A DNA stretch of 64,000 bases from Kocuria tytonis (GCF_003226895.2 NZ_PNJG02000001.1:310001-374000); one strand, 5' to 3'; counted from the stretch's first letter, positions 21,286-31,014 are shown. Made by a program: numbers and translations. The notes: generated by a model from the letters alone, not told the origin.

Positions 21286-21291
21286 TAGGCT
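21286..21291 (+). promoter_or_regulatory. -10 element TAGGCT, leaderless promoter of the dipeptidase
   Basis: TAGGCT ends 6 nt before ATG 21298. A GTG at 21292 in the same frame would lie inside the expected promoter-to-start gap, so ATG 21298 is preferred. Confidence 0.5.
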
Positions 21292-21297
21292 GTGGCC

Positions 21298-22710
21298 ATG
21301 AGTACAGACTTCACACGCCCCAGTTCCGACACCGTCGAGGCGCTCCGGGCGAGCGTGGACCGTTCCCGGGACACGCTCCTGCACGAACTCGGCGAGCTCG
21401 TGGCCATCCCCGGCATCGCGTGGGACTCGTTCGACGCCGCCGACCTCGACCGCAGCGCGCAGGCCGTCGCGGACCTGCTCGCCGAGCTGCCCTTCGACGG
21501 CGTGGAGGTGCTGCGCGTGCCGTCCGAGGACGGCACGGGCCACCCCGCCGTGGTGGCGCGCAAGGCCGCCGCACCGGGCCACCCCACCATCCTGCTCTAC
21601 GCCCACCACGACGTGCAGCCCCCCGGCAGGCGCGAGCTGTGGGACACGGAACCCTTCGAGGCCGTGGCGAAGGACGGGCGGCTGTGGGGCCGCGGGGCCG
21701 CGGACGACAAGGCCGGGGTGATGGCCCACGTGGGCGCGCTGCGGGCGTTCTTCGAGCACCGGGGGAGCGAGCCCGGCCTCGGCATCTCCGTGTTCGTCGA
21801 GGGCGAGGAGGAGGCCGGTTCGCCCGGTTTCGAGGCGTTCCTCGCCGCCCACAAGGAGAAGCTGGCCGCGGATGTCATCGTGATCGCGGACTCCGCCAAC
21901 TGGGAGGTGGGGGTGCCGGCACTGACCACCAGCCTGCGCGGCGTCGTCGGCGGGATCGTGGAGGTCGGCGTGCTGGACCACTCGGTGCACTCCGGCATGT
22001 TCGGCGGGCCCATCCTGGACGCGCCCACGCTGCTGTCGCGGCTGATCGCCACCCTCCACGACGACGACGGCGCCGTGGCCGTCGCGGGGCTGCTCAGCGA
22101 GGGCCACGCGGACGTGGACTACGACGAGGCGCGGTTCCGCGCGGACGCGGGTGTCCTGGACGGCGTGCAGCTGGCCGGGCGCGGGTCCATCGCGTCGCGG
22201 CTGTGGACCCAGCCGGCGCTGTCCGTCACGGGCATCGACGTCACGGACGTGGCCAGGGCGTCCAACACCATTGCAGCCACCGCCCGTGCCAAGCTCAGCC
22301 TGCGCATCGCTCCCGGCCAGGACGCGCGGGAGGCCGCCGAGGCGCTGCACCGCCACGTCATGGAGCACGCCCCGCTGGGTGCCCACGTGACGTTCGAGGT
22401 GGAGGAGGCCGGACCGTCGTTCCACGCGGACACGGAGGCCGTGAGCTCGCAGATCGCACTGTGGGCCTTCGAGCAGGCGTGGGGGTGCCCGGCCGTGCGC
22501 GCCGGGATGGGCGGCTCCATCCCCTTCACCGCCACCCTGACCGAGGCGTATCCTGGGGCGCAGATCCTGATCACCGGCATCGAGGACCCGGACACCCGCG
22601 CGCACAGCGCCAACGAGTCCCTGCACATCGGGGACTTCCTGCACGCGGTGACCGCCGAGGCCCTCGTCCTGACGGCCCTCGCGGACCAGGGCGCGGCGCA
22701 GGCGGAATGA
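21298..22710 (+). CDS. M20 family dipeptidase or aminoacylase
   Basis: The 470-residue zinc peptidase belongs to the M20/ArgE/CNDP-like family. Metal-site motifs are visible: LLYAHHDVQPPG near 98-109, WGRGAADDKAGVMAH and FVEGEEEAGSP, with a lid or dimerisation domain inserted in the middle. A His-rich terminal part (RAHSANE) completes the site. Such enzymes cleave dipeptides or acylated amino acids in the cytoplasm; the substrate cannot be read from sequence. The start ATG 21298 appears leaderless. Confidence 0.9.
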   Translation: MSTDFTRPSSDTVEALRASVDRSRDTLLHELGELVAIPGIAWDSFDAADLDRSAQAVADLLAELPFDGVEVLRVPSEDGTGHPAVVARKAAAPGHPTILLYAHHDVQPPGRRELWDTEPFEAVAKDGRLWGRGAADDKAGVMAHVGALRAFFEHRGSEPGLGISVFVEGEEEAGSPGFEAFLAAHKEKLAADVIVIADSANWEVGVPALTTSLRGVVGGIVEVGVLDHSVHSGMFGGPILDAPTLLSRLIATLHDDDGAVAVAGLLSEGHADVDYDEARFRADAGVLDGVQLAGRGSIASRLWTQPALSVTGIDVTDVARASNTIAATARAKLSLRIAPGQDAREAAEALHRHVMEHAPLGAHVTFEVEEAGPSFHADTEAVSSQIALWAFEQAWGCPAVRAGMGGSIPFTATLTEAYPGAQILITGIEDPDTRAHSANESLHIGDFLHAVTAEALVLTALADQGAAQAE

Positions 22711-22795
22711 TTCCCCGTGGCCGCGCGTTCCACTGGCCGGAACGCCTGAACCGAACCCGGGGGAGTCTCCCCGGGGCGCACAGAAAGTGAGCACC

Positions 22796-23164
22796 ATGAG
22801 CGTCACCACCGAGAACGAGACCACCCAGGACCTGCCCGCGCACGAGGTCCTGCTCACCGACAACGCCGCTCAGAAGGTTCGCGATCTCCTCGAGCAGGAG
22901 GGCCGCACGGACCTGCGGCTGCGGGTGGCCGTGCAGCCGGGCGGCTGCTCCGGTCTGATCTACCAGCTCTACTTCGACGAGCGCGTCCTGGACGGGGACC
23001 ACGTCCGCGACTTCGGCGGCGTGGAGGTGATCGTGGACAAGATGAGCGTCCCGTACCTCAGCGGCTCCACCGTGGACTTCGAGGACACCATCTCCAAGCA
23101 GGGCTTCTCGATCGACAACCCCAACGCGCAGGGCTCCTGCGCGTGCGGCGACTCCTTCCACTGA
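22796..23164 (+). CDS. erpA: Iron-sulfur cluster insertion protein, ErpA/HesB type
   Basis: The 122-residue A-type carrier donates Fe-S clusters to apoproteins. The three cluster-ligating cysteines are Cys51 in GGCSG and Cys115 and Cys117 in SCACGDSF at the end. I chose ATG 22796 over GTG 22787 because the conserved part starts later and a GAAAG motif is better spaced for the ATG. It stands alone between the dipeptidase gene and a strong terminator. In actinobacteria this gene commonly lies near the cytochrome c oxidase genes, as here. Confidence 0.92.
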   Translation: MSVTTENETTQDLPAHEVLLTDNAAQKVRDLLEQEGRTDLRLRVAVQPGGCSGLIYQLYFDERVLDGDHVRDFGGVEVIVDKMSVPYLSGSTVDFEDTISKQGFSIDNPNAQGSCACGDSFH

Positions 23165-23176
23165 GTCGTCGCCCAC

Positions 23177-23223
23177 ACGAAGGGGCGCGCGGTGACCACG
23201 GCGGTCACCGGGCGCCCCTTCGT
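23177..23223 (+). terminator. Terminator after erpA
   Basis: Outer arms 23177-23188 and 23212-23223 pair perfectly over 12 bp. Inner arms GGTGACC and GGTCACC extend the hairpin. It starts 13 nt after the erpA stop. Confidence 0.85.
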
Positions 23224-23375
23224 CATGAGCGCTGCACGGCCCTCCTCGGGGGTCGCTGCGGCCCGTGCGGCCGGGGTGTGCGGGCGGTTCCCGACGCCCA
23301 TTCCGCGGCCCCACGCCACCGCCCGGAGCCGGTCCGGGGCGGCACCGCCGGGCGGGTCAGGACCCGACACGGCAC

Positions 23376-23392
23376 GCTGACACAGTGTCAGC
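23376..23392. promoter_or_regulatory. 17-bp palindrome upstream of ctaC, candidate operator
   Basis: GCTGACAC-A-GTGTCAGC is a perfect inverted repeat with one central base. It sits about 20 nt before a candidate -10 element TAAGCT (23413-23418) and so overlaps where the -35 region would be. The rest of the 345-nt gap between erpA and ctaC shows no gene. Confidence 0.55.
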
Positions 23393-23509
23393 ACATCCCG
23401 GGGCCTGAGGGGTAAGCTTCACAGGAAGAACCATCAACGGGCGACGTGTCCTCTGTGCCCTCGCGCAGGACCGATGCGGAACCCACACACAGAAGAGGAA
23501 GGGCCGTCT

Positions 23510-24373
23510 GTGAGTTCGCAAACTCGAACCGGCAGCCGCCGCGGCCGTACGCTGAAGGCCTCGGCAGTGGCAGTCCTGGCGACGATCTCGCTCACCGCTT
23601 GCTCGGAGCAGACCAAGGTGGGCTTCCTGCCCACGCAGCGGGGCACCACCGACAACGCCGATCAGATCATGGACCTGTGGATCGGCTCCTGGGTCGCGGC
23701 GCTGTGCGTCGGTCTGCTGGTCTGGGGTCTCATGCTCTGGTGCATGGTCGCCTACCGCCGGCGCAAGAACGAGACGGGTTATCCCCGTCAGCTCGCGTAC
23801 AACGCCCCGCTCGAGATCTTCTACACCATCGTCCCGATCGCGATGATCGTGACCCTCTTCTTCTTCTCGTTCCGCACGCAGACCGTCATCACGGACCGCT
23901 TCGAGAACCCCGACACCAAGATCCAGGTGTACGGCAAGCAGTGGGCCTGGGACTTCAACTACCTAGACGACGACGTCCACTACCAGGGCGTTCAGGCGCA
24001 CCTCACGGGCCAGCCAGGGGTGGAGAAGACCCTCCCCACCCTGTATCTCCCCGCCAACAGCAAGGTGGAGCTCGAGATCACCTCTCGCGACGTCATCCAC
24101 TCGTTCTGGGTGCCCGCGTTCCTCGAGAAGATCGACATGATTCCGGACCGCACCAACTACATGAGCTTCACCACCGGCCGCGAGGGCACCTTCGCGGGCA
24201 AGTGCGCGGAGCTGTGTGGTGAGTACCACTCGGAAATGCTCTTCAACGTTTCCGTGGTGAGCAAGGACGAGTACGACGCCCAGATGCAGAAGCTGCGTGA
24301 CGAGGGCAACACCGGATTCGTCGGCGACGAGTACAACCGCAACCCGAACCTCAACGAAACTACCAACAACTAG
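23510..24373 (+). CDS. ctaC: Cytochrome c oxidase subunit II, aa3 type
   Basis: The 287-residue subunit carries the CuA electron-entry site. It has a lipoprotein-type signal ending LTAC with Cys31, two membrane helices at about 56-80 and 100-120, and the CuA ligands H197, C232, C236, H240 and M243 in VIHSFW and CAELCGEYHSEM. I chose GTG 23510 because GAGGAAGG precedes it and the signal peptide is then of normal length. It heads ctaC-ctaD-ctaF. In actinobacteria it receives electrons from QcrC rather than from a soluble cytochrome c. Confidence 0.97.
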   Translation: MSSQTRTGSRRGRTLKASAVAVLATISLTACSEQTKVGFLPTQRGTTDNADQIMDLWIGSWVAALCVGLLVWGLMLWCMVAYRRRKNETGYPRQLAYNAPLEIFYTIVPIAMIVTLFFFSFRTQTVITDRFENPDTKIQVYGKQWAWDFNYLDDDVHYQGVQAHLTGQPGVEKTLPTLYLPANSKVELEITSRDVIHSFWVPAFLEKIDMIPDRTNYMSFTTGREGTFAGKCAELCGEYHSEMLFNVSVVSKDEYDAQMQKLRDEGNTGFVGDEYNRNPNLNETTNN

Positions 24374-24383
24374 GGGATAGGCA

Positions 24384-26105
24384 ATGTCTACGCTCGAATA
24401 TTCGCGGGACGACGCGGCGATCGCCGCACCCCGCGTTGTCCCGCGCTCCAAGGGCCGGGTGATCGTCAACTGGCTCACCTCGACCGACCACAAGACGATC
24501 GGGTACATGTACCTGATCTCCTCGTTCATCTTCTTCTGCCTGGGTGGCGTCATGGCGCTGCTCATCCGCGCGGAGCTCTTCGAGCCCGGCATGCAGATCC
24601 TGGAGACCAAGGAACAGTACAACCAGCTGTTCACCATGCACGGCACCATCATGCTGCTCATGTTCGGCACCCCGCTGTTCATCGGGTTCGCCAACGTGAT
24701 CGTGCCCCTGCAACTGGGCGCCCCGGACGTGGCCTTCCCGCGACTCAACGCGCTGTCCTTCTGGTTCTTCCTGTTCGGGTCGCTCATCGCGATGTCCGGC
24801 TTCATCTCCCCGCAGGGCGCCGCGTCCTTCGGCTGGTTCGCCTACGCGCCGCTCAACAGCACCACGTTCAGTCCGGGCGTGGGCGGTGACCTCTGGGTCT
24901 TCGGCCTGGGCCTGCAGGGCTTTGGCACCATCCTCGGCGCCGTCAACTTCATCACCACCATCGTCTGCATGCGTGCACCGGGCATGACCATGTGGCGGAT
25001 GTCCATCTTCACCTGGACCACGCTGATCACCTCCATGCTGGTGATCATGGTCTTCCCGCCGCTGGCCTCCGCCCTGTTCGCGCTCGGTATGGACCGTCGT
25101 CTGGGTGGACACGTGTTCGATCCAGAGAACGGCGGAGCCATCCTGTGGCAGCACCTGTTCTGGTTCTTCGGCCACCCCGAGGTGTACGTACTCGCGCTGC
25201 CGTTCTTCGGCATCGTGTCCGAGATCATCCCGGTGTTCTCCCGCAAGCCGATCTTCGGCTACAAGGGGCTCGTGTTCGCGACCATCGCCATCGCTGCGCT
25301 GTCCGTGACCGTGTGGGCGCACCACATGTACGTGACCGGTGCGGTGGCACTGGGGTTCTTCTCCTTCATGACCATGATGATCGCTGTTCCCACGGGCGTG
25401 AAGTTCTTCAACTGGATCGGCACCATGTGGCAGGGCTCGCTCACCTTCGAAACGCCCATCCTGTGGGTGCTGGGGTTCCTCTTCACCTTCCTGTTCGGTG
25501 GTCTGACCGGCATCATCCTGGCCACGCCGCCGCTGGACTTCCACGTGTCGGACACCTACTTCGTGGTGGCTCACTTCCACTATGTGATCTTCGGAACCAT
25601 CGTGTTCGGCATGTTCGCCGGCTTCTACTTCTGGTGGCCCAAGTTCACCGGCAAGATGCTCAACGAGCGCATCGGCAAGGTGCACTTCTGGCTCCTGTTC
25701 GTGGGCTTCCACATGACCTTCCTCATCCAGCACTGGCTGGGCGTGGACGGCATGCCCCGTCGCTACGCGGACTACCTCCCCGAGGACGGGTTCACCTGGA
25801 TGAACCAGTTCTCCACCATCGGCTCCATGCTGCTGGGCGTGTCCATGATCCCGTTCTTCTGGAACGTGTACACCACTCACCGCAACGCCAAGAAGGTGGA
25901 AGTGGACGATCCGTGGGGCTTCGGTGGCTCCCTCGAGTGGGCGACCTCCTGCCCGCCCCCGCGCCACAACTTCACCTCCCTGCCCCGGATCCGTTCGGAG
26001 CGCCCCGCCCTGGATCTCCACCACCCGGAGCTCTCGGCATTCTCCAGCCAGCAGTTCGATGCTGACACCCCCCTGGTCGGCGGCAGCGGAAGGAACGGAC
26101 GATGA
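24384..26105 (+). CDS. ctaD: Cytochrome c oxidase subunit I
   Basis: The 573-residue, twelve-helix catalytic subunit holds heme a, heme a3 and CuB and pumps protons. The CuB-site helix reads [17 protein letters not shown], and the paired-His segment WAHHMYVTG and the heme-ligand helix [10 protein letters not shown] are present. The ATG is preceded by AGGGGATAGG, 10 nt after ctaC. The last 4 nt overlap ctaF. The C-terminal cytoplasmic tail is of the usual actinobacterial length. Confidence 0.98.
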   Translation: MSTLEYSRDDAAIAAPRVVPRSKGRVIVNWLTSTDHKTIGYMYLISSFIFFCLGGVMALLIRAELFEPGMQILETKEQYNQLFTMHGTIMLLMFGTPLFIGFANVIVPLQLGAPDVAFPRLNALSFWFFLFGSLIAMSGFISPQGAASFGWFAYAPLNSTTFSPGVGGDLWVFGLGLQGFGTILGAVNFITTIVCMRAPGMTMWRMSIFTWTTLITSMLVIMVFPPLASALFALGMDRRLGGHVFDPENGGAILWQHLFWFFGHPEVYVLALPFFGIVSEIIPVFSRKPIFGYKGLVFATIAIAALSVTVWAHHMYVTGAVALGFFSFMTMMIAVPTGVKFFNWIGTMWQGSLTFETPILWVLGFLFTFLFGGLTGIILATPPLDFHVSDTYFVVAHFHYVIFGTIVFGMFAGFYFWWPKFTGKMLNERIGKVHFWLLFVGFHMTFLIQHWLGVDGMPRRYADYLPEDGFTWMNQFSTIGSMLLGVSMIPFFWNVYTTHRNAKKVEVDDPWGFGGSLEWATSCPPPRHNFTSLPRIRSERPALDLHHPELSAFSSQQFDADTPLVGGSGRNGR

Positions 26106-26506
26106 GCACAGCTATCAAGACCTTCCTCCTGCTCGGCGTCTTCTGCACCGTCGTGGGATTCATCTACGGGTTCGTCACGGACTTCAAGGAGCTTGCGGGC
26201 TTTCCCGCGCTGCTGGCCGTGGCCGCGATGAGCTTCATGCTCGTCATCTACCTGTGGCTCGTGCAGCGGTCCACCGGGGGACCCCTCCCGGAGGACCGTG
26301 AAGACGGGGAGATTGTGGAGATGTCCGGCGAGTACGGCGCCTTCTCCCCGTGGAGCTGGTGGCCGCTGCTGCTGGGCCTCGGTTGCGCGATGTTCATCAC
26401 CGCCCTCGCGATTGGCTGGTGGATCATCGGTCTGGCCGCACCTGTGGCCGTTCTGGGTCTCCTGGGCCTCATCTTCGAGCACTCCCGCGGGGAGCACGCT
26501 CACTGA
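26102..26506 (+). CDS. ctaF: Cytochrome c oxidase subunit IV
   Basis: The 134-residue membrane protein with four helices matches the actinobacterial subunit IV that stabilises the bcc-aa3 supercomplex. The conserved [19 protein letters not shown] motif lies near residue 72-90. The ATG overlaps the ctaD stop (ATGA), so translation is coupled. A terminator follows after about 25 nt, closing the ctaCDF operon. Confidence 0.95.
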   Translation: MSTAIKTFLLLGVFCTVVGFIYGFVTDFKELAGFPALLAVAAMSFMLVIYLWLVQRSTGGPLPEDREDGEIVEMSGEYGAFSPWSWWPLLLGLGCAMFITALAIGWWIIGLAAPVAVLGLLGLIFEHSRGEHAH

Positions 26507-26531
26507 CCTCGGAATCCTGAGGTTCGCGCAG

Positions 26532-26565
26532 AGCCCGCGTCGTCCACGGACGACGCGGGCTTCTT
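26532..26565 (+). terminator. Terminator after ctaF
   Basis: Arms 26532-26544 and 26549-26561 form a 13-bp perfect stem with a 4-nt loop, followed by TCTTC. It lies 25 nt after the ctaF stop. Confidence 0.85.
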
Positions 26566-27194
26566 CGCGTCCACGTGCCGTACTGATTCCCTCGGCGATG
26601 TTTCATCGCGGGCTCGCAGGGCCGGGCCGCCTAGAGCTGTCTGTGGAGGCCGATGGCGGGCCAGGGCAAATATCGGGCCCATAGGACTGCGTGCTTCCTC
26701 GCCGGGCGTGATGGAGAACGGTAGGTCCCGGAGCGGCACGAGCAGCGCGGTGGCCCTGCCCGTCAGGCGACTTCCGCCGGGCCGGTGCATGGTTCCTGCA
26801 CATAGTTATGGGCGGGTGACCCCTCGTTGGGGTGCCCTGGTCAGGGGTGGCGACAGGGGAGGGCGGAGGCGGCGTTTATACCGGCAGACGGGTGAGGTGG
26901 TAACACGCCGGGACCATGCCACCTTGATGCCGGCAGGTGGCGGCTTCTGTTCCCCACCTATCCCTGTACCCCATGAGCCATCGGCATGTTGGACACTGCG
27001 GGAGGGCCTCCGGCGCCAGTCCAGGTACCTATGGGACCGGGACGATTCAGTGGTTGAAATAGCCGACCGGCCGTGTGCCGAGCGATTGGCGCGCCGGCAA
27101 GTACGGCCAGGGCCGGCACTGCTGCCGGGGTCGGCACTATTTTGCCGGGCACCCGTGCAGGGGTGTGGGGCAGGGTGTTGGCATGGCCGGGCGG

Positions 27195-27242
27195 CCCGTG
27201 AGGGGAACATCCTCGGGACCCGTGAGGGGAGCAGCGTCGGGA
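27195..27242. repeat. 24-bp imperfect tandem duplication
   Basis: Two adjacent units, 27195-27218 and 27219-27242, both begin CCCGTGAGGGGA and end TCGGGA, differing at a few inner positions. It lies within the gene-poor stretch. Confidence 0.75.
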
Positions 27243-27328
27243 CAGGACCTGCACCATGGGTCGCACACGCTGCTCCTCCGCACCGGCATGCCTGCGGAGG
27301 ATTAGCACCAGTGGAAGCGGATGCGGGA

Positions 27329-27367
27329 GGGCCGCAGGTGTGGCTCCGTATCGAATCCCTGCGGCCC
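27329..27367. repeat. Inverted repeat with 10-bp arms
   Basis: GGGCCGCAGG (27329-27338) and CCTGCGGCCC (27358-27367) are perfectly complementary across a 19-nt loop. It could be an RNA hairpin or a remnant of a mobile-element end. Confidence 0.6.
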
Positions 27368-28183
27368 GAGGGGTGCCGCTCGACCGCGGCCGCCCGTGTC
27401 TGCCACCGTCGCGGCCCATTGATGCACGCGCGTCCATGTGCGCGGGATCGTCTTGTGGGTGTTCCCTCGAAGTAGCGGATTGCATCACGCGTGACCCGCC
27501 ATGGGGTACGGGCGACCAGTCATGAAGACCAACTCGGGCAATGCGGCGGGCTTAACCCCGGAACGGGCCACGTGGTGCTCCGTGGCCGTCGCAGTGGCCG
27601 AAATGCCCTGTGACGGCTCCTCCCACACAGGCTGCCGCCCTGTCTGCTCCGGCTGGCCGCGAGGACTGAGTTCCAACCCCGACTCCGTGAACGTGATGCC
27701 AGGTGGGTCACGCCCGATCCGATAGCTCGGAGGTGCCTCAGGCATTGCTGGAGCGCGAGAACCCACAGCATGGGCGTCTAGCAAGCATTACTGAAGCGCG
27801 CTAATTCCCCGGCACGGGACGATCCGGGCGGACGCTCATGGCCCGTCAGGGGTCTACCGGGCCGACGTCTCCGGTGAGGGACGAGCAAGGCCACGCATCC
27901 AGGAGTTGTCTCTGGTAACGGCAGCCGCGCTGGCCGGCTCCACGGCCCGTGGTTCGCCGTGCGGAGCTCACGTCCCTCGCGCGCCCGGTGGCCTGAACGC
28001 CCAATATCCTGGACGTCCCGGACGGTGAGGCGACGGAGGAGTCGTGTGGGACCGTGGCCGACGTCCGCGTGGCGTCAGCTCCACGAGCGCATCGCTCATC
28101 CATGCGTGGTCCCGCGTTGCCCGGGTAGCCGACCTCGTCGGCCGTCCAGGAGTTCCGCGGGTGCAGCATCCTCGGCACACGAA

Positions 28184-28220
28184 CAAGGCCCGCAGAGATC
28201 CGTGATCCCTGCGGGCCTTG
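28184..28220 (-). terminator. Terminator after qcrB
   Basis: Arms CAAGGCCCGCAG (28184-28195) and CTGCGGGCCTTG (28209-28220) pair perfectly, with an inner GATC/GATC pairing. On the minus strand it lies 33 nt after the qcrB stop and is followed by T-rich sequence. Confidence 0.85.
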
Positions 28221-28252
28221 GTGCGTCGAGCGAGGTGTACCCGCTACCGCGT

Positions 28253-29920
28253 CTACTTCTCGATCTGTGACGCGTGCGAGCCGGCTCCAACGGCCACCGG
28301 CTCGGGCTCGTGGTGCCCGTGCGCCGCCTCGAGTTCCGCGGGTGTCACCGGGGAGACCCGGTCCTCGAAGAACAGGTGGCTCAGGCGGCCACGCACCTTC
28401 TCGCCAGCGGTGATCTTGCCCTTGGCATTGGCTCGAGCCGGCTGCACCTGGTGGTCCTGGAAGTCCACCAGCTTGTAGCGACGGTACTCGTCCAGGGGCT
28501 CGTGGACCTCCACGAACTCACCGTGGGGCAGGGCCTGGATGCGGCCCGACTCGCGGCCGTGGAGCACGATCTCACGGTCCTTGCGCTGCAGGGCCAGGCA
28601 GAACCGGCGGGCGATGATGAAGGCCAGGATGGGGCCCACGAAATACAGTGCCCGCAGCCAGTAGATGACGTCGTTCACGGCCACGTGGAAGTGGGTCGCG
28701 ATGAGGTCACCGGAAGCGGCGATCATCTGCACGGCGTAGAACGTGACACCCGCAGCGCCCACGGCCGTACGGAACGGGGCGTTGCGAGGGCGATCCAGGA
28801 TGTTGTGCACGCGGTTGTCGCGGGTGACCCAGCGCTCGATCCAGGGCCACGCGAACATCGCTCCAAACATGCCGGCCATTGGTATCAGCGGCAGGAGGAT
28901 CGCCAGCGGGATGGCCAGACCGAAGAGGTTGATCTCCCAGGAGAACGGCCAGGACCCGGGCATGAGTCGCAGACCGCCGTCGGAGAAGCCCATGTACCAG
29001 TCGGGCTGTGAACCGGCCTGAACGGGGGAGGGGTCGTACGGACCGTAGTTCCAGATCGCGTTAATGGTGGTGGACCCGGCAATGGCGGCCAGGATACCGA
29101 AGACGATGAAGAAGAACCCGCCAGCCTTGGCAGCGTAGACGGGCCCCACAGGGTAGCCGACCACGTTGTTCTCGGTGCGGCCCGGACCGGCGAACTGCGT
29201 GTGCTTGTGCACGACGACCATGAACAGGTGGATCACGATCATCATGAGGATCAGCGCGGGGATGATCAGCACATGGACGATGTAGAGCCGCCCGATGATC
29301 GCGTGCCCGGGAAACTCGCCGCCGAACATGAACATGGAGATGTAGGTGCCGACCACCGGAACGGACTTGGCAATGGCGTCCGCGATGCGCAGTCCGTTGC
29401 CGGAGAGGACGTCATCGGGGAGAGAGTAGCCGGAGAAGCCGGCCACGATCGCGAGGATGAAGAGCACGCAGCCCACCACCCAGTTGAGTTCACGGGGCCG
29501 CCGGAACGCGCCTGTGAAGAACACACGGAGCATGTGGACCGCCACCGCCATGGCAAACAGCAGCGCGGACCAGTGGTGCAGCTGGCGTAGGAAGAGGCCG
29601 CCGCGGATGTCGAAGGAGATGTTCAGGGTGGAGGCATATGCCCCGGACATCTCCACACCCTGCATGGGAACGTAGTTGCCCTTGTACTCCATGGAAGTCA
29701 TGGTCGGGTCGTACCACAGCGCCAGGAACGTGCCGGACAGCAACAGGATGACGAAGCTGTAGAGCGCGACCTCACCGAACATGAACGTCCAGTGGTCGGG
29801 GAAGATCTTGCGTCCGAACTCCTTGACAATGGACGAGCCACCGACGCGGGTGTCCACGTAGTTGGCGATGCGGCCGGTCCGAGTTGTGGGTCGGTATTCG
29901 AAGTCAGTCGATGTGGACAT
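28253..29920 (-). CDS. qcrB: Cytochrome bc1 complex cytochrome b subunit
   Basis: The 555-residue membrane protein binds two b hemes and forms the quinol sites of the actinobacterial bcc complex. Heme-binding segments LRQLHHWSALLFAMAVAVHM and HVLIIPALILMMIVIHLFMV are visible. The Qo-site motif reads PDWY in SQPDWYMGF, the actinobacterial form of PEWY. The C-terminal cytoplasmic extension is longer than in proteobacteria, which is normal for this group. Its ATG overlaps the qcrA stop by one base. It is the last gene of ctaE-qcrC-qcrA-qcrB. Confidence 0.97.
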   Translation of the reverse strand: MSTSTDFEYRPTTRTGRIANYVDTRVGGSSIVKEFGRKIFPDHWTFMFGEVALYSFVILLLSGTFLALWYDPTMTSMEYKGNYVPMQGVEMSGAYASTLNISFDIRGGLFLRQLHHWSALLFAMAVAVHMLRVFFTGAFRRPRELNWVVGCVLFILAIVAGFSGYSLPDDVLSGNGLRIADAIAKSVPVVGTYISMFMFGGEFPGHAIIGRLYIVHVLIIPALILMMIVIHLFMVVVHKHTQFAGPGRTENNVVGYPVGPVYAAKAGGFFFIVFGILAAIAGSTTINAIWNYGPYDPSPVQAGSQPDWYMGFSDGGLRLMPGSWPFSWEINLFGLAIPLAILLPLIPMAGMFGAMFAWPWIERWVTRDNRVHNILDRPRNAPFRTAVGAAGVTFYAVQMIAASGDLIATHFHVAVNDVIYWLRALYFVGPILAFIIARRFCLALQRKDREIVLHGRESGRIQALPHGEFVEVHEPLDEYRRYKLVDFQDHQVQPARANAKGKITAGEKVRGRLSHLFFEDRVSPVTPAELEAAHGHHEPEPVAVGAGSHASQIEK

Positions 29921-31014
29921 TAGTTGGCCTCATCCTGCATGTCTTTGACGGCGAAATCGCGCTGGGAGTAGGTGGGCCCCACGGGTTCGTGGAAGTCGCT
30001 ACGGGCAACGAGGTAGCCGTCGGAATCAACGGTGATAGGCAGCTGCGGCAAGGGACGTGATGCCGGGCCGAAGATGACCTCACACTCGTTCGTGAGGTCG
30101 AACGTGGACTGGTGGCACGGGCAGAGCAGGTGGTGCGTGTGCTGCTCGTACAGGGCGATCGGGCAGCCCACGTGCGTGCAGACCTTGGAGTAGGCGAAGA
30201 TGCCGTCCACGTTCCAGTCCTTGCGCCCCTCGGACACATTCACCTTGTCCGGGTCGAGACGCATGAGGAGGACAACAGACTTGGCCTTCTCGTTCAGATA
30301 GCCCTCTTCGTGGCCGAGGCTGGTGAGGTTCTCGGGAATCACGTGGAAGGCCGAACCCAGCGTCACGTCGGACGCCTTGATGGGGGTGCCGGAGGGGTCG
30401 CGCACCAGGCGGACACCTTCGTCCCACATGGAGTGGCGCAGCACCTTGAGGTCCGTGGGGCCGAGGTCCTTGAGCAGTCCCACGAAGGGGAGGGGCATCA
30501 GGACGGCGGCACCGATGAGGGTGTTGCGCAGCAGCGGACGCCGCTTGACGCCGGACTCGTCGTAAATGGTGTTCAGGATGCTCTGCGCCTCGGCCCGCTC
30601 GCTCTCGGGACGGAGATCGTGACGCTGCTCCACGATCTCGTGGTCGGGCATGAGCGTCCGCGCCCAGTGCACGACCCCGATGCCGATGCCGAACATGCCC
30701 AGGGCGATGCCGAGTCCGAGCAACAGGTTCTGCAGCCGCAGCTGAGCAGTGGGCTCGGTGTTGACCGCGTCGTAGAGCGGCCCGTCCACGCGGATACCGA
30801 AGTATGCCACGAAGAAGATCACGGACCCGATGACGGAGAGCAGGAACAGCAGGACCACCTGATGTTCGGCTCGCTTGGCCGCCTTGGAGTCCACATCAGT
30901 CATGCGGGGACGGTGCGGCGGAAGCCCCGGGTCGGGGAACTGGTCCAGCTCCGCGCCGTCCGAGGTGACAACCGCCCCGCTCTTGTGGGGATTGCCATCA
31001 CGATGGTCGCCCAT
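29920..31014 (-). CDS. qcrA: Cytochrome bc1 complex Rieske iron-sulfur subunit
   Basis: The 364-residue subunit has three N-terminal membrane helices (about 51-72, 93-116 and 164-182), as in other actinobacterial QcrA. The Rieske fold binds 2Fe-2S through C279/H281 (CTHVGC) and C298/H301 (CPCH), with C284 and C300 as the disulfide pair. I prefer ATG 31014, preceded by GAGGGA, over the in-frame ATG at 31026, which is four codons longer and has a poorly spaced site. It sits between qcrC and qcrB in one operon. Confidence 0.96.
   Translation of the reverse strand: MGDHRDGNPHKSGAVVTSDGAELDQFPDPGLPPHRPRMTDVDSKAAKRAEHQVVLLFLLSVIGSVIFFVAYFGIRVDGPLYDAVNTEPTAQLRLQNLLLGLGIALGMFGIGIGVVHWARTLMPDHEIVEQRHDLRPESERAEAQSILNTIYDESGVKRRPLLRNTLIGAAVLMPLPFVGLLKDLGPTDLKVLRHSMWDEGVRLVRDPSGTPIKASDVTLGSAFHVIPENLTSLGHEEGYLNEKAKSVVLLMRLDPDKVNVSEGRKDWNVDGIFAYSKVCTHVGCPIALYEQHTHHLLCPCHQSTFDLTNECEVIFGPASRPLPQLPITVDSDGYLVARSDFHEPVGPTYSQRDFAVKDMQDEAN

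Larger units (their letters stand above)
26507..28252. other. 1.7-kb stretch without convincing genes between ctaF and qcrB
   Basis: Only short frames lie here; the longest, 26708-27475, lacks family similarity, codon pattern and a ribosome binding site. The sequence has lower and more irregular GC than its surroundings. Visible structure includes terminators at both ends, a 24-bp tandem duplication at 27195-27242, a 10-bp inverted repeat with arms at 27329-27338 and 27358-27367, and a small GCCGAC/GTCGGC hairpin at 28128-28142. It may be decayed mobile DNA or may encode a noncoding RNA. I cannot decide. Confidence 0.6.

Noticed and set aside
26708-27475. 255-codon + frame in the gene-poor stretch
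   Set aside because: Its composition is Arg/Gly/Pro/Ala-rich with scattered Cys. It has no ribosome binding site, no motif and no codon-position bias pattern, so I left it unannotated.
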